DNA of 64,000 nucleotides from SIG78 sp036677805 (GCA_036677805.1 JAVBVS010000016.1:372001-436000), one strand, 5' to 3'; shown: positions 8,223-16,318, counted from the first letter of the stretch. Notes: generated by a model from the letters alone, not told the origin. Numbers and translations: made by a program.

Positions 8223-8260
8223 CTCAAATGACACTGTTTCACCGGGTCTCTCGTATTTAG
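8223..8260 (+). promoter_or_regulatory. Recombination-operon promoter element (copy B)
   Basis: CTCAAATGACACTGTT (8223-8238) and CTCTCGTATTTAG (8248-8260) repeat copy A exactly, with TGACAC (8229-8234), a 17-bp spacer and CGTATT (8252-8257). It starts just after the sigma-like gene and points into the exonuclease gene. In this copy only, an 8-bp inverted repeat CGGGTCTC (8243-8250)/GAGACCCG (8267-8274) brackets the -10 box, which looks like an overlapping operator. No sigma-70 hexamers are evident here. Confidence 0.7.
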
Positions 8261-8326
8261 TAAGCGGAGACCCGTGTTTCTCCTTCCGTCATGTCTGTCG
8301 TTCAACGCATCAACCCAAGAGGCGTC

Positions 8327-9130
8327 ATGCAAAAACTGTTTTTCATACAAGAATCGGCGAATGAATATCATGCCCGCGCCCGCAACGGCGAATTCATGTC
8401 GAGCCATTTTCTGGCCGACTTTCGGGAAAGTCCCGCGCTGTATCATAAGAAGATCCTTGACCGGATTGAAGAACCCGAATCCCCGGCGTTTATCCTCGGC
8501 CGGGCGGCACACTGCCTGATTCTCGAGGGCCGTCACGCTTTTGACCGTGATTATCTGATCGCGGACGGTCCGATCAATCCCAGGACCGGTGAACCCTATG
8601 GCGCGAAAAGCAAGGCTTACTTGGAATGGGCGGCGTCGCAGAACCGGGAAGTCGTTTCCGGCGGGGATTTCAACTTTCTTTTGAAGCTTCAGACCGGAGT
8701 CTGGCTTCATCCGGCGGCTTCCGAACTGCTGACCGACGGAGTGGCGGAAGGCGTGGTCCGCATCGATTATCATGGAGTCCCGTGCCAGATCCGCATGGAC
8801 TGGTATTCCTCCCGCGCCGGTCTGGTCGATCTGAAAACCTGCGATTCGCTCCGCTGGTTCGAGGCCGACGCCAGACGCTACGGCTATCTTTATCAGCTCG
8901 CCTTCTATCGGGCGATCATCCGGCGGGCAACCGGCGGAAATGTTCCGGTCCACCTGATCGCGGTCGAGAAGAACGAACCGTTCTCCGCCGGGGTATGGCG
9001 GCTCACGGACGAGGTGCTGGATCTGGCCGAAGTCGTCAACCTTGCCGCCCTGGAACGTTTCCGCGCCTGCCGCGCATCCGGCGTATGGCCGACCGGATAC
9101 GAGGACATCAGAATCATTGACAGCCTGTGA
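8327..9130 (+). CDS. PD-(D/E)XK exonuclease (exodeoxyribonuclease VIII-like)
   Basis: The start at 8327 has a good AAGAGG site (8317-8322); an upstream ATG at 8291 has none. The 267-aa protein shows the PD-(D/E)XK nuclease set: His62 in GRAAHCLILE, Asp158 in QIRMDW, the D168-L-K170 motif in GLVDLKTC, and Gln190/Tyr194 in YLYQLAFYR, as in RecE-type and Cas4-like nucleases of phage recombination operons. It presumably resects double-stranded ends to give single-stranded DNA for the Sak4-like ATPase encoded downstream. It is the first gene after the copy B promoter. Confidence 0.85.
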   Translation: MQKLFFIQESANEYHARARNGEFMSSHFLADFRESPALYHKKILDRIEEPESPAFILGRAAHCLILEGRHAFDRDYLIADGPINPRTGEPYGAKSKAYLEWAASQNREVVSGGDFNFLLKLQTGVWLHPAASELLTDGVAEGVVRIDYHGVPCQIRMDWYSSRAGLVDLKTCDSLRWFEADARRYGYLYQLAFYRAIIRRATGGNVPVHLIAVEKNEPFSAGVWRLTDEVLDLAEVVNLAALERFRACRASGVWPTGYEDIRIIDSL

Positions 9131-9138
9131 GGAATGTT

Positions 9139-9543
9139 ATGGACCCTTGTTTCTATTCTCCCGAAGCTCTGCTGACTTCGATTCCGGTTTTTCCGCTCTC
9201 GTTCCCGCCCGTTGATGCGATTCTCGACGAATCCGACGACGAAACCCCGGCATCCGCGTTTTCGGATTACCGGATTCTCGAACATCTGCGCGGATTGCCT
9301 CTCCCGGGAAAACGCGGACGAATGCGACGGAATGTCCGGAGCACCTTGCCGCCGCCGATCGCCGAGCTTCTGGCCCGGCTCGGTGTTTCGGAGGATAAAC
9401 TGCAAAAGGCCAATGTGATTCTCTACTACGGGAACGTCGAGATTCTGGAATCCATCCGCGAGGAACAATTGGGGATTGAGTCGGCCTACCGGGAAGTGTC
9501 GATGCAGTTCGCGATCGCATTGCCGTTCCGCCGGGACGCCTGA
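9139..9543 (+). CDS. Hypothetical phage protein (134 aa)
   Basis: Unrecognised small protein. The ATG at 9139 is preferred because GAGGAA at 9129-9134 precedes it; a GTG at 9127 overlaps the previous stop. The N-terminal half is Pro- and Asp-rich (SFPPVDAILDESDDETPASAF) and probably flexible; the C-terminal half is more helical (PPPIAELLARLGVSEDKLQKANVI). It lies between exonuclease and recombinase ATPase genes with short spacing and the same orientation, so it may be an accessory factor of the recombination module. No motif supports a specific function. Confidence 0.6.
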   Translation: MDPCFYSPEALLTSIPVFPLSFPPVDAILDESDDETPASAFSDYRILEHLRGLPLPGKRGRMRRNVRSTLPPPIAELLARLGVSEDKLQKANVILYYGNVEILESIREEQLGIESAYREVSMQFAIALPFRRDA

Positions 9544-9589
9544 ACCATCATTACCGTGACAACCACCATTACAGCAAAGGATCAATTCA

Positions 9590-10363
9590 ATGGGAATGCT
9601 TGAAAACATTCAGTCGGGCCGTGAAAAGCGGCCGCCTCGGATCATGATTTACGGCAGCGAGGGTATCGGCAAGTCGACGCTAGCCGCCTCCGCGCCGAAT
9701 CCGATTTTCATTCAGACCGAGGATGGCCTCGGCGAGATCAACTGCCACAAATTTCCGCTGGCGAAATCGATCGCCGAAGTGCTGGCGGAATTGACCGCCA
9801 TCCGCGACGAACCGCACGAATACCGGACGGTGGTGATCGATTCCGCCGACTGGCTTGAACGGCTGATTTTTGACGAGGTCTGCCGGGAATTCGGAGTGAG
9901 GAACATTGAGAAAGCCGATGGCGGCTATGGACGCGGCTACACCCACGCCCTTACGCATTGGCGCAAGGTCATCGCCGTTCTCCAGGAAATCCGCGACCGG
10001 CGCGACATGATCGCGGTCTTGGTCGCCCATGCCAAAGTCGAACGTTTCGAGGACCCGGAAAATGCCGCCTACGACCGCTACACGCCGCGCCTGCACAAAC
10101 ACGCGGCCGCACTGATTTCCGAATGGGCGGACGCGGTGTTTTTCGCCAATAAAAAGTTCCGGATTCAAAAGGAAAATGCCGGATTCAGCGGGGAACGCGC
10201 CATTGCCGCTCCCATCGGCGCGGAGGGGGGCGAACGCATGATTCGGACCGTCGGATCGCCGGCCTGCATCGCCAAGAACCGTTATGGGCTTCCGGCCGAA
10301 CTGCCGCTTTCCTGGCAGGCGTTTGTCGAAGCGTATCGGAAGGTGGAGGAGGATCATGAGTAA
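9590..10363 (+). CDS. Sak4-like phage recombinase ATPase (AAA_24)
   Basis: A 257-aa RecA-like ATPase with a Walker A motif GSEGIGKST (residues 22-30) and a Walker B motif TVVIDSADW (80-88). Length and layout match the phage nucleotide-binding proteins of the AAA_24/Sak4 type, which promote single-strand annealing or strand exchange in phage recombination. It sits between the exonuclease gene and the DUF669 gene; exonuclease, Sak4 and a single-strand-binding protein commonly form one unit. A GAAAACATTCAG-type N-terminus (MGMLENIQSG) precedes the P-loop. Its end overlaps the start of the next gene by 8 bp. Confidence 0.85.
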   Translation: MGMLENIQSGREKRPPRIMIYGSEGIGKSTLAASAPNPIFIQTEDGLGEINCHKFPLAKSIAEVLAELTAIRDEPHEYRTVVIDSADWLERLIFDEVCREFGVRNIEKADGGYGRGYTHALTHWRKVIAVLQEIRDRRDMIAVLVAHAKVERFEDPENAAYDRYTPRLHKHAAALISEWADAVFFANKKFRIQKENAGFSGERAIAAPIGAEGGERMIRTVGSPACIAKNRYGLPAELPLSWQAFVEAYRKVEEDHE

Positions 10364-10511
10364 ATGCGGCGCGGTCTGCGAGATATTCAGTCGCGTGTGC
10401 GGCTATTTTCGCCCGGTGAGCAATTGGAATAAGGGGAAACGCGAAGAGTTCAAGGATCGGAAAGTCTTTGATGTGGGTAAAACGCGCGGGAAAAAGGATG
10501 AAGGAAAATGA
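10356..10511 (+). CDS. Stand-alone NrdD glycyl-radical domain protein
   Basis: A 51-aa protein starting at an ATG (10356) inside the end of the Sak4 gene, after a strong GGAGGAGG site. SRVCGYFRPVSNWNKGKREE (residues 12-31) matches the C-terminal end of class III (anaerobic) ribonucleotide reductase NrdD, whose RVxGY motif carries the glycyl radical; Gly16 would be that residue. Cys4 and Cys8 may be part of the metal site. The rest of NrdD is absent. Possible roles are a repair subunit that replaces a damaged radical domain, by analogy with GrcA/YfiD for pyruvate formate-lyase, or a metal-binding module with another function. Motif match is clear; role is inferred. Confidence 0.7.
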   Translation: MSKCGAVCEIFSRVCGYFRPVSNWNKGKREEFKDRKVFDVGKTRGKKDEGK

Positions 10512-10732
10512 TTGTCCGTCATGAGGTCAATCGGCATCCAGCCGCCTGTGATTTTTGCGGATTTCCGATCCGCGCCGGAGAAACCTGCCGAATCGTCACC
10601 GAGGAGCAAACCGGAAAATCCTACCGTGAGCACATTCGCTGTCCCGGCGCGCCAACCGCGGCGGTTCGTGATCCGCGCCCCGTACCGCCGAAAATCCAAA
10701 CCGCGTCCAATCACGCGTTCAGTATGGCATAA
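10508..10732 (+). CDS. Small zinc-finger-like protein
   Basis: A 74-aa protein overlapping the previous stop by 4 bp (ATGA). C14-x2-C17 (CDFC) and H42-x2-C45 (HIRC) form a probable zinc site in a treble-clef or HNH-like arrangement, with a loop reading RAGETCRIVTEEQTGKSY between. The C-terminal 25 residues are Pro- and Ala-rich. Small CxxC/HxxC proteins are common in phage replication operons and often bind nucleic acid. No catalytic residues of HNH nucleases are visible, so a structural zinc-finger role is preferred. Confidence 0.6.
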   Translation: MIVRHEVNRHPAACDFCGFPIRAGETCRIVTEEQTGKSYREHIRCPGAPTAAVRDPRPVPPKIQTASNHAFSMA

Positions 10733-10750
10733 CAACAGAGGAAAACAAGA

Positions 10751-11221
10751 ATGGCTACTCTCAATTTCAATGCGAACGAAGTCGAACCCTCCACCGGATA
10801 CGAGCCCATTCCGGCGGGCAAATACGCGGCCGTCATCACGGATTCCGAAATGAAACCGACCAAGACCGGCAACGGCCAGTATCTCGAACTCGCCTTTGAA
10901 GTCATCGAAGGCGATTACCGGGGACGCAAGGTCTGGGCGCGGTTGAATCTCGAAAATCCGAATTCGCAGGCGGTCCAGATCGCCCGCGCCGATCTTTCCG
11001 CCATCTGCCGCGCGGTCAATGTGCCGGAGCCCAAGGATTCCATTGAGCTGCACAATCTGCCGTTGAGCATCACCGTCCGGTGTCGCAAGAACACCGAAAC
11101 GGACGAAATCACCAATGAGGTCAAGGGCTATGCCCCGAGAACCGGCGCCACCGGCGCGGCGGCCGCCTCCGTTCCGCCGCCGCAGACCAACGGCGCGCCG
11201 CCGTGGGCCAGAAACAAGTGA
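10751..11221 (+). CDS. DUF669 family protein, probable ssDNA-binding
   Basis: A 156-aa protein matching the DUF669 pattern: N-terminal NFNANEVEP, then PIPAGKYAAVITDSEMKPTK, GNGQYLELAFEVIEG and GRKVWARLNLEN, with a beta-rich OB-like layout. The C-terminus is low-complexity (Ala, Pro and Thr) and ends in a short basic tail. DUF669 proteins occur beside Sak4-type recombinases and are thought to coat single-stranded DNA. It follows exonuclease, Sak4 and the small zinc protein in the same operon, and its end overlaps the RusA start by 19 bp. Function is inferred from family and neighbourhood. Confidence 0.8.
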   Translation: MATLNFNANEVEPSTGYEPIPAGKYAAVITDSEMKPTKTGNGQYLELAFEVIEGDYRGRKVWARLNLENPNSQAVQIARADLSAICRAVNVPEPKDSIELHNLPLSITVRCRKNTETDEITNEVKGYAPRTGATGAAAASVPPPQTNGAPPWARNK

Positions 11222-11625
11222 TCGAACTGGAGCTGCCTTACCCGCCTTCCGTCAATCACTATTACCGGCATGTCGGCCCCCGTGTGCTGATCAGTCGCGA
11301 AGGACGCCGCTACCGGGAGATGGTAAATGCGCTGGTGCGTCAAAAAAACATTCGCCCGCTTCCGGGCGGAATCGCGCTTTACGCCGCATTCCGCCCGCCC
11401 GACCGGCGGCGCCGGGATCTGGACAATGTCGGCGGAAAGGTTTTGCTCGACACGCTGCAGGCGGCCGGATTGTTCAAGGATGACTGTCAGATCAAGCGGA
11501 TCCTGCTGGAAATGGGCGAGCCCGTTGAAGGCGGCAGGTGTTCGGTCCGCCTCGAGGAAATGATATCCGTGTCGTCCTCAAAGCAGTGCATCCTTTCCGG
11601 AAAGGCGGGGGAAAATATCCCATGA
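11203..11625 (+). CDS. rusA: RusA-like Holliday junction resolvase
   Basis: A 140-aa protein of the RusA family (120-140 aa is usual). It has the PPSVNHYYRH motif (residues 14-23) and acidic residues D72, D74 and D93/D94 in RRRRDLDNV and LFKDDCQIK, matching the catalytic Asp set of RusA. The dimer resolves four-way DNA junctions from phage recombination. The start is a GTG (11203) overlapping the DUF669 gene; a second GTG at 11218 is also possible. The stop overlaps the helicase ATG at 11622 (ATGA), so helicase translation is probably coupled. Confidence 0.85.
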   Translation: MGQKQVIELELPYPPSVNHYYRHVGPRVLISREGRRYREMVNALVRQKNIRPLPGGIALYAAFRPPDRRRRDLDNVGGKVLLDTLQAAGLFKDDCQIKRILLEMGEPVEGGRCSVRLEEMISVSSSKQCILSGKAGENIP

Positions 11626-13349
11626 GCTTTTTGCTGCGGCCCTATCAACAGGAAGCCGTCGCCGCCGTGTATGAGCACCTGCGGACAAAAAACACGAATC
11701 CGTGCGTGGTAATTCCGACCGGCGGCGGCAAGGCGGTCTGTCTGGCTCAGATCGCAAAGGACGCGGTTGAGCGCTGGAACGGAAGGGTCTTGATCGTCGC
11801 CCACGTCAGGGAACTTTTGGAACAGAACGCCGACAAGATCCGAAAGCTCTGTCCGGAATTGAGAATCGGCGTTTTTTCGGCGGGACTGAAGTCCCATGAT
11901 ACCGGAGAACAGGTAATCGTCGCCGGAATTCAGAGCGTCTATAACAAGGCGTGTGAGCTTGGTCCGTTCGATCTGATCATGATCGACGAAGCGCATTTGA
12001 TCGCGCCGGACGGGGACGGGATGTATCGGACTTTCCTGGCCGACATGAAGGTGATCAATCCCGATGTCCGGCTGATCGGGATGACCGCGACGCCGTTTCG
12101 GCTCAAGGGCGGTCTTATCTGCCGACCGGAAAACCCGTTGAACGAGGTGTGCTTTGAGATCGGCCTCCGGGAGATGATCAACCAGGGCTACCTCTCGCCG
12201 CTGATCTCAAAGGCCGGCCGCGCGGAAGCACGGTTCGATCAGCTTCATATTCGCGGCGGCGAGTTTGTCGGTGATGAAGTGGCCGCCGCGATGGACACGG
12301 AGACCTTGGTTTCGTCCGCCTGCCGGGAAATTGTCGAGTTGACGCGGACCCGGAAAAGTGTGCTGATTTTCGCTTCCAGCGTCGCCCATTGCGAGCATGT
12401 CGCCGAAAAGATCATGGCGTATTCCGGCGAGGAGTGCGCGGTGGTGACCGGCGGTACGCCATCCGCCGAACGTGCTGAAATCATTGCCAGATTCAAGGGC
12501 GAGCCGGTGCCGAACGATCTCTTCTGCAACAAACCGCCGCTGAGGTTCCTGGTCAACATGAATGTGTTGACCACGGGGTTCGATGCTCCGAATACCGACT
12601 GTATCGTGCTGCTGCGTCCGACCAATTCCCCGGGACTTCTTATTCAGATGATCGGTCGCGGGACCCGGATTTGCGAAGGGAAGAGCAATTGCCTGGTTCT
12701 CGATTACGGCGGAAATATTCTCCGGCACGGCCCCGTGGACATGATCAGGGCCAGGGAACCCGGCGCGGGAAAGGGCGGCGAAGCTCCGGCGAAAAAGTGT
12801 CCGCAGTGCCTGGCGCTCATCCACGCCGGTTACCGGGTGTGTCCGGATTGCGGATATGAGTTTCCACCGAACGATGGGAATGGAAATCTTTCCGGCACGG
12901 CATCCACGGCCGCCGTGCTTTCCGGCCAGGCGGATTACACGGAGTATGAGGTGCTGGACACCTGCTACGCGATTCATGAGAAGCGGGGCGCCGATCCGGA
13001 CGCTCCGCGGACTTTGCGCATCGATTATCAGGTCGGGTTCAATGAATTCAAGAGCGAGTGGGTATGTCCGGAACATACCGGCTATGCCCGTGAAAAGTTC
13101 ATCAAATGGTGGCGGGAACGCGCGGCGTACGGACTCCCGATTCCGACAACCGCCCGGGAAGCCGTCGCTTCGGCATCGGCGGGAATGCTGGCCGATCCGG
13201 AAAGCATTACCGTGAAAACGATCGCCGGGGAAAAATTCGCGCGAGTGGTCGGTTGGAGACTGAAGTCGCGTCCGGTCTATGAGCCGCCGCCGGACACCGT
13301 CCGCAATGCCCCTGACGACCTGTACGATCCCGACGAAATCCCGTTTTGA
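11622..13349 (+). CDS. Phage SF2 DEAD/DEAH-box helicase with zinc motif
   Basis: The start at 11622 overlaps the RusA stop; an earlier in-frame ATG (11538) lies inside RusA and is rejected. The 575-aa protein has SF2 motifs: QRPYQ-like start, Walker A PTGGGKA (32-38), DEAH box IDEAHL (121-126), SAT-like GMTATPF (153-159), and a C-terminal helicase domain with TTGFDAPNTDC and QMIGRGTR. A CxxC...CxxC module (residues about 393-414, CPQCLALI to CPDCGYEF) probably binds zinc. Proteins of this layout unwind DNA or branched intermediates in phage replication and recombination. The last 140 residues are variable and contain WKLKSRPVYEPPPD-like repeats of the family. Confidence 0.88.
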   Translation: MSFLLRPYQQEAVAAVYEHLRTKNTNPCVVIPTGGGKAVCLAQIAKDAVERWNGRVLIVAHVRELLEQNADKIRKLCPELRIGVFSAGLKSHDTGEQVIVAGIQSVYNKACELGPFDLIMIDEAHLIAPDGDGMYRTFLADMKVINPDVRLIGMTATPFRLKGGLICRPENPLNEVCFEIGLREMINQGYLSPLISKAGRAEARFDQLHIRGGEFVGDEVAAAMDTETLVSSACREIVELTRTRKSVLIFASSVAHCEHVAEKIMAYSGEECAVVTGGTPSAERAEIIARFKGEPVPNDLFCNKPPLRFLVNMNVLTTGFDAPNTDCIVLLRPTNSPGLLIQMIGRGTRICEGKSNCLVLDYGGNILRHGPVDMIRAREPGAGKGGEAPAKKCPQCLALIHAGYRVCPDCGYEFPPNDGNGNLSGTASTAAVLSGQADYTEYEVLDTCYAIHEKRGADPDAPRTLRIDYQVGFNEFKSEWVCPEHTGYAREKFIKWWRERAAYGLPIPTTAREAVASASAGMLADPESITVKTIAGEKFARVVGWRLKSRPVYEPPPDTVRNAPDDLYDPDEIPF

Positions 13350-13385
13350 GAATACTGAAAAAACTTTCCCCCGAAGAGGTATGTC

Positions 13386-13634
13386 ATGCGTATCGAAACT
13401 GTTTTGATTCGAGTTCTTGCCGAGCTTGAACGCGCCGAGAAGCTCCATCCCGACTGGCCGCGCAATCCGATTCACGCCGGCGCCGTGGTCGCCGAGGAAG
13501 CGGGCGAACTGATCCAGGCGGCGCTGAATGCGGATGAAAAGAAAGCCTCCCGCCACTTGATGATGACGGAAGCTGTTCATACCGCCGCCATGGCACTGCG
13601 TTTTTTGAAGAATTTTGACGATGAGGAGCGATAG
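13386..13634 (+). CDS. MazG-like nucleotide pyrophosphohydrolase domain protein
   Basis: An 82-aa helical protein. The motif VVAEEAGELIQAAL (residues about 34-47) contains the EExxEL pattern of MazG/dUTPase-fold enzymes that bind Mg2+ and hydrolyse nucleoside triphosphates to monophosphates. The second metal-binding motif (ExxD) is not obvious at this short length, and HTAAMALRFL may stand in its place, so activity is uncertain. It lies between the helicase and primase genes and could clean nucleotide pools during phage replication. Its start follows an AGAGG-type site. Confidence 0.65.
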   Translation: MRIETVLIRVLAELERAEKLHPDWPRNPIHAGAVVAEEAGELIQAALNADEKKASRHLMMTEAVHTAAMALRFLKNFDDEER

Positions 13635-13639
13635 AAGGA

Positions 13640-16081
13640 ATGGTTGACGCGGACGAACTCACCCATGCGCTGCGGTTGTGGTTTCAGCCCGGCGATGTTT
13701 TCGAGGTACGCGTTCTGGACGCGGTGACGGCGGGATATCGGCGCGAACATGTGGAGTCGGGATATTTCGATTTCGAACATATTCCCGTCGTGGCGGAAAC
13801 CCTGGGAAAGCTGAGCGGTTATCGAGGCGCCTATGCGACGGTCAATCCGGTGAATCCGGCATTGCTGACCCGGGCCGTAAACCGCCTGCGTTCCGTCGGC
13901 CGCGAACCGGCCACCGCCGATGCGGACATCCTCGTCCGCCGCTGGCTGCTGATCGACTGCGACGCGGTGCGTCCGAGCGGAATTTCCAGCAGCGAGGACG
14001 AACATGACGCGGCGATGGAGAAAGCCCATGAAATCCGGACCGGACTCGCCTCGCTCGGCTGGCCGGAGCCGCTGATCATCGACAGCGGGAACGGCGCTCA
14101 GCTCATGTACCGTATCGACCTGCCGGTGAACGATGAGGGACTGGTCCACACCTGCCTGAAGGAGATCGCCAAGGCTTCGGATGAGCGGGTCCATGTCGAT
14201 CTGACGGTCCACAATCCGGCCCGCATCTGGCGTCTTCCCGGTACCATGAACCGGAAAGGCGATTATACCGGGGAACGGCCGCACCGCATGGCGATTCTAT
14301 TTTCGGAACCTCGGGAGCTGCTCACGGTAAGCCGTGCCCGGCTTGAGGATATCGCGGGATGCGGGCAATCATCGGTTGACGGGAGTCAAAAGGCCGCCGC
14401 GGCAAACACACACGGCAATTTCAATCTCGACGACTGGATTCGGCGGTATTGTCCGGAACTCGGCGAGCCGCAACCGTGGAAAGGCGGTCGCCGCTGGATA
14501 TTTCCGGTCTGCCCGTTTCATTCGGAGCATACCAACAAGTCCGCCGTCCTGATTCAGCAGTCCTCCGGCGCGATTGCCTTCACCTGCCATCATAATTCCT
14601 GCCAAGGCAATGACTGGCCGAAGCTGCGGGAATTGCGCGAACCCGGCTGTTACGATCCACCGTGCGAATCCCCCGGAGTCAATATTGAAAATTTGCTGCC
14701 TTCCCAACCGGAAATGATGATTCCCCCGGAGCCGGAGGTCATCCGCCCATGGCGGGAGATCAGCGGCGGAGACATCGAAACCCGGGTGCTTCAAGGCACT
14801 CTCCTCGGCGAGCTTTGCGCGATTTACGCGAGTGTGACCAGACCGCCGCTGCCGCTGGCGGGCGCGCTGATGAAAGCGATCGTAACCGCCGCGTGCTGTC
14901 TTACCGGCGAAGCATCCACGGAAGAACTCCAGCGCCGTTACGGTGGAAATCTCGGCGTCGTGGCCCTGATCGGAGCCGATCGCGCAAGGCTCAAAATCAA
15001 CACCGCCGGCGGCCAGGTCTGCAATGTCTACGGCATGGTCGCGGCGAACTCGGCCTCGGGAAAGGATATTGGGAATCTCATCAGCAAGTTTTCCCGCATG
15101 CACAATCCCTGCGTCAAATGCGCCGACGGCGAAAACGTCATTGCCGACTGGGACCTCGGCACCTCCGGCAGCGCCGAGGGATTGGCGAATGTGCTTACCC
15201 GCAAGCCGAACGGACTGTTGTGTATTTCGGAGATGGCGAACTGGCTGGATGCGCATCACTGGCAGAGCAAGGCGACCGGTTTTCTGACCGAGGCGTTCGG
15301 CCAGGGCTACTACAATCAGAATTTTTCGGACCGGGGACGTGGCGCGGCCAATCGGCGGGTGGATTACTGCTGTCCCAATATTCTGGCCAATATCCAGCCG
15401 AATGTTTTCGACCGCCTCGTTCATATGCAGGACATCGACACCGGTTTTCTCGGCCGGTTCATCTTCGCCCGAATGCCGGAATTTTACGGCAATCCCGCGC
15501 GGTTCGACACGATTCGGATTATGGGGCGGATAAGGGCGATCGCCGACACCTTTCTCCGCAAGAAGGGATCGGTGGAACTTGAGGAGGATTATTCGGACGG
15601 GCTGCAGAAAATGTTTCTCGACAATTGCGATCCCAAACTCAATCCATCATGGCGGCGGCTTTGTAACGAGTATTATCCGCGCTTCATGGTCATGCTCTCG
15701 GTGAACCACTCCGTCAAGACCCAGGGCGAATCCGTCATCATTACCGACGACGTTCGCGAGCGGGCGAAACTGCTGACACTGTGGTTCTTCGCCAATGCGG
15801 AGAAAATGCTTGCCGGCGTTACGGACGACATCGGAAACGCCAGGGAGATCGAAACGAAACTCAAACGGATCTTTGAGATCGTTCGGGATCGGGACCGGGG
15901 TGACGGCGTGCTGACCAGTATCATTTCCCGCTACTCAACCGGGACGGGCACGACTTCGGCGGATCGTGGCAAGCTGCTGGCGGAATTGATGGAACGGCAA
16001 TGGATTAAGCTCGAGAACGGCCGCTTCCGGGTCCTTTTTCCGCCGCCCGGAATGGCGGAATCCAAGACGCGGAAAGGTTAG
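13640..16081 (+). CDS. Phage replicative primase with DUF3987 ATPase domain
   Basis: An 813-aa protein. Residues about 60-220 resemble an archaeo-eukaryotic-type primase: D106 and D108 in RWLLIDCDAVR, followed by SGNGAQLMYRI and a C-terminal HNPARIWRLPGTMNRKGD segment. A Cys/His cluster at about 291-322 (CPFHSEHTN and CHHNSCQ) is a likely zinc motif. The rest is a DUF3987-type helicase-like domain with a P-loop-like ANSASGKD at about 469-476. It probably primes and unwinds DNA at the phage origin. The gene ends just before the repeat cluster at 16087-16173, a candidate origin. Confidence 0.82.
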   Translation: MVDADELTHALRLWFQPGDVFEVRVLDAVTAGYRREHVESGYFDFEHIPVVAETLGKLSGYRGAYATVNPVNPALLTRAVNRLRSVGREPATADADILVRRWLLIDCDAVRPSGISSSEDEHDAAMEKAHEIRTGLASLGWPEPLIIDSGNGAQLMYRIDLPVNDEGLVHTCLKEIAKASDERVHVDLTVHNPARIWRLPGTMNRKGDYTGERPHRMAILFSEPRELLTVSRARLEDIAGCGQSSVDGSQKAAAANTHGNFNLDDWIRRYCPELGEPQPWKGGRRWIFPVCPFHSEHTNKSAVLIQQSSGAIAFTCHHNSCQGNDWPKLRELREPGCYDPPCESPGVNIENLLPSQPEMMIPPEPEVIRPWREISGGDIETRVLQGTLLGELCAIYASVTRPPLPLAGALMKAIVTAACCLTGEASTEELQRRYGGNLGVVALIGADRARLKINTAGGQVCNVYGMVAANSASGKDIGNLISKFSRMHNPCVKCADGENVIADWDLGTSGSAEGLANVLTRKPNGLLCISEMANWLDAHHWQSKATGFLTEAFGQGYYNQNFSDRGRGAANRRVDYCCPNILANIQPNVFDRLVHMQDIDTGFLGRFIFARMPEFYGNPARFDTIRIMGRIRAIADTFLRKKGSVELEEDYSDGLQKMFLDNCDPKLNPSWRRLCNEYYPRFMVMLSVNHSVKTQGESVIITDDVRERAKLLTLWFFANAEKMLAGVTDDIGNAREIETKLKRIFEIVRDRDRGDGVLTSIISRYSTGTGTTSADRGKLLAELMERQWIKLENGRFRVLFPPPGMAESKTRKG

Positions 16082-16086
16082 AAAAA

Positions 16087-16173
16087 GGTTCGAAAAAATC
16101 CGCGTTTTTTCGAACCTCCGGGGTGAAAAGTCCTCGAACTTTCGAACATTTTTCGAAGGTTTTTTCGAACCTC
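16087..16173. repeat. TTCGAA repeat cluster with 12-bp hairpin, candidate phage origin
   Basis: GGTTCGAAAAAA (16087-16098) and TTTTTTCGAACC (16105-16116) are a perfect 12-bp inverted repeat with a 6-nt loop. TTCGAA recurs at 16089, 16109, 16141, 16152 and 16164, and TTTTTTCGAACCTC occurs twice (16105 and 16160). An AT-rich tract follows (to about 16215, with ATATATATCATTATAAATATATAGG). Placed directly after the primase gene, this resembles an iteron-and-unwinding-element arrangement. The hairpin might instead terminate the operon; its T-run is inside the second arm, so a terminator role is weaker. Confidence 0.45.
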
Positions 16174-16318
16174 TAAATCTTTCATCATCAATATATATCA
16201 TTATAAATATATAGGTTAGAAGAAGGTAGGTGTATATGCATGTATTCAGGGGTAAAATGGGGGGTATCGCGCATGCGAATTCGAAGGTGGCGGGTGCGTG
16301 TTTCGCAGGAGGCGTTCC

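Noticed and set aside
8251..8266. Copy B promoter region as an RNA hairpin or attenuator
   Set aside because: The stem surrounds the -10 box, so its 5' arm would not be transcribed from this promoter; a DNA operator is more likely.
12207..13580. 457-aa open frame opposite the helicase gene
   Set aside because: It is a shadow of the helicase frame; no motif or start signal supports it.
16087..16173. CRISPR-like repeat array
   Set aside because: The repeats are short, unevenly spaced and overlap a hairpin; there are no regular spacers and no cas genes.
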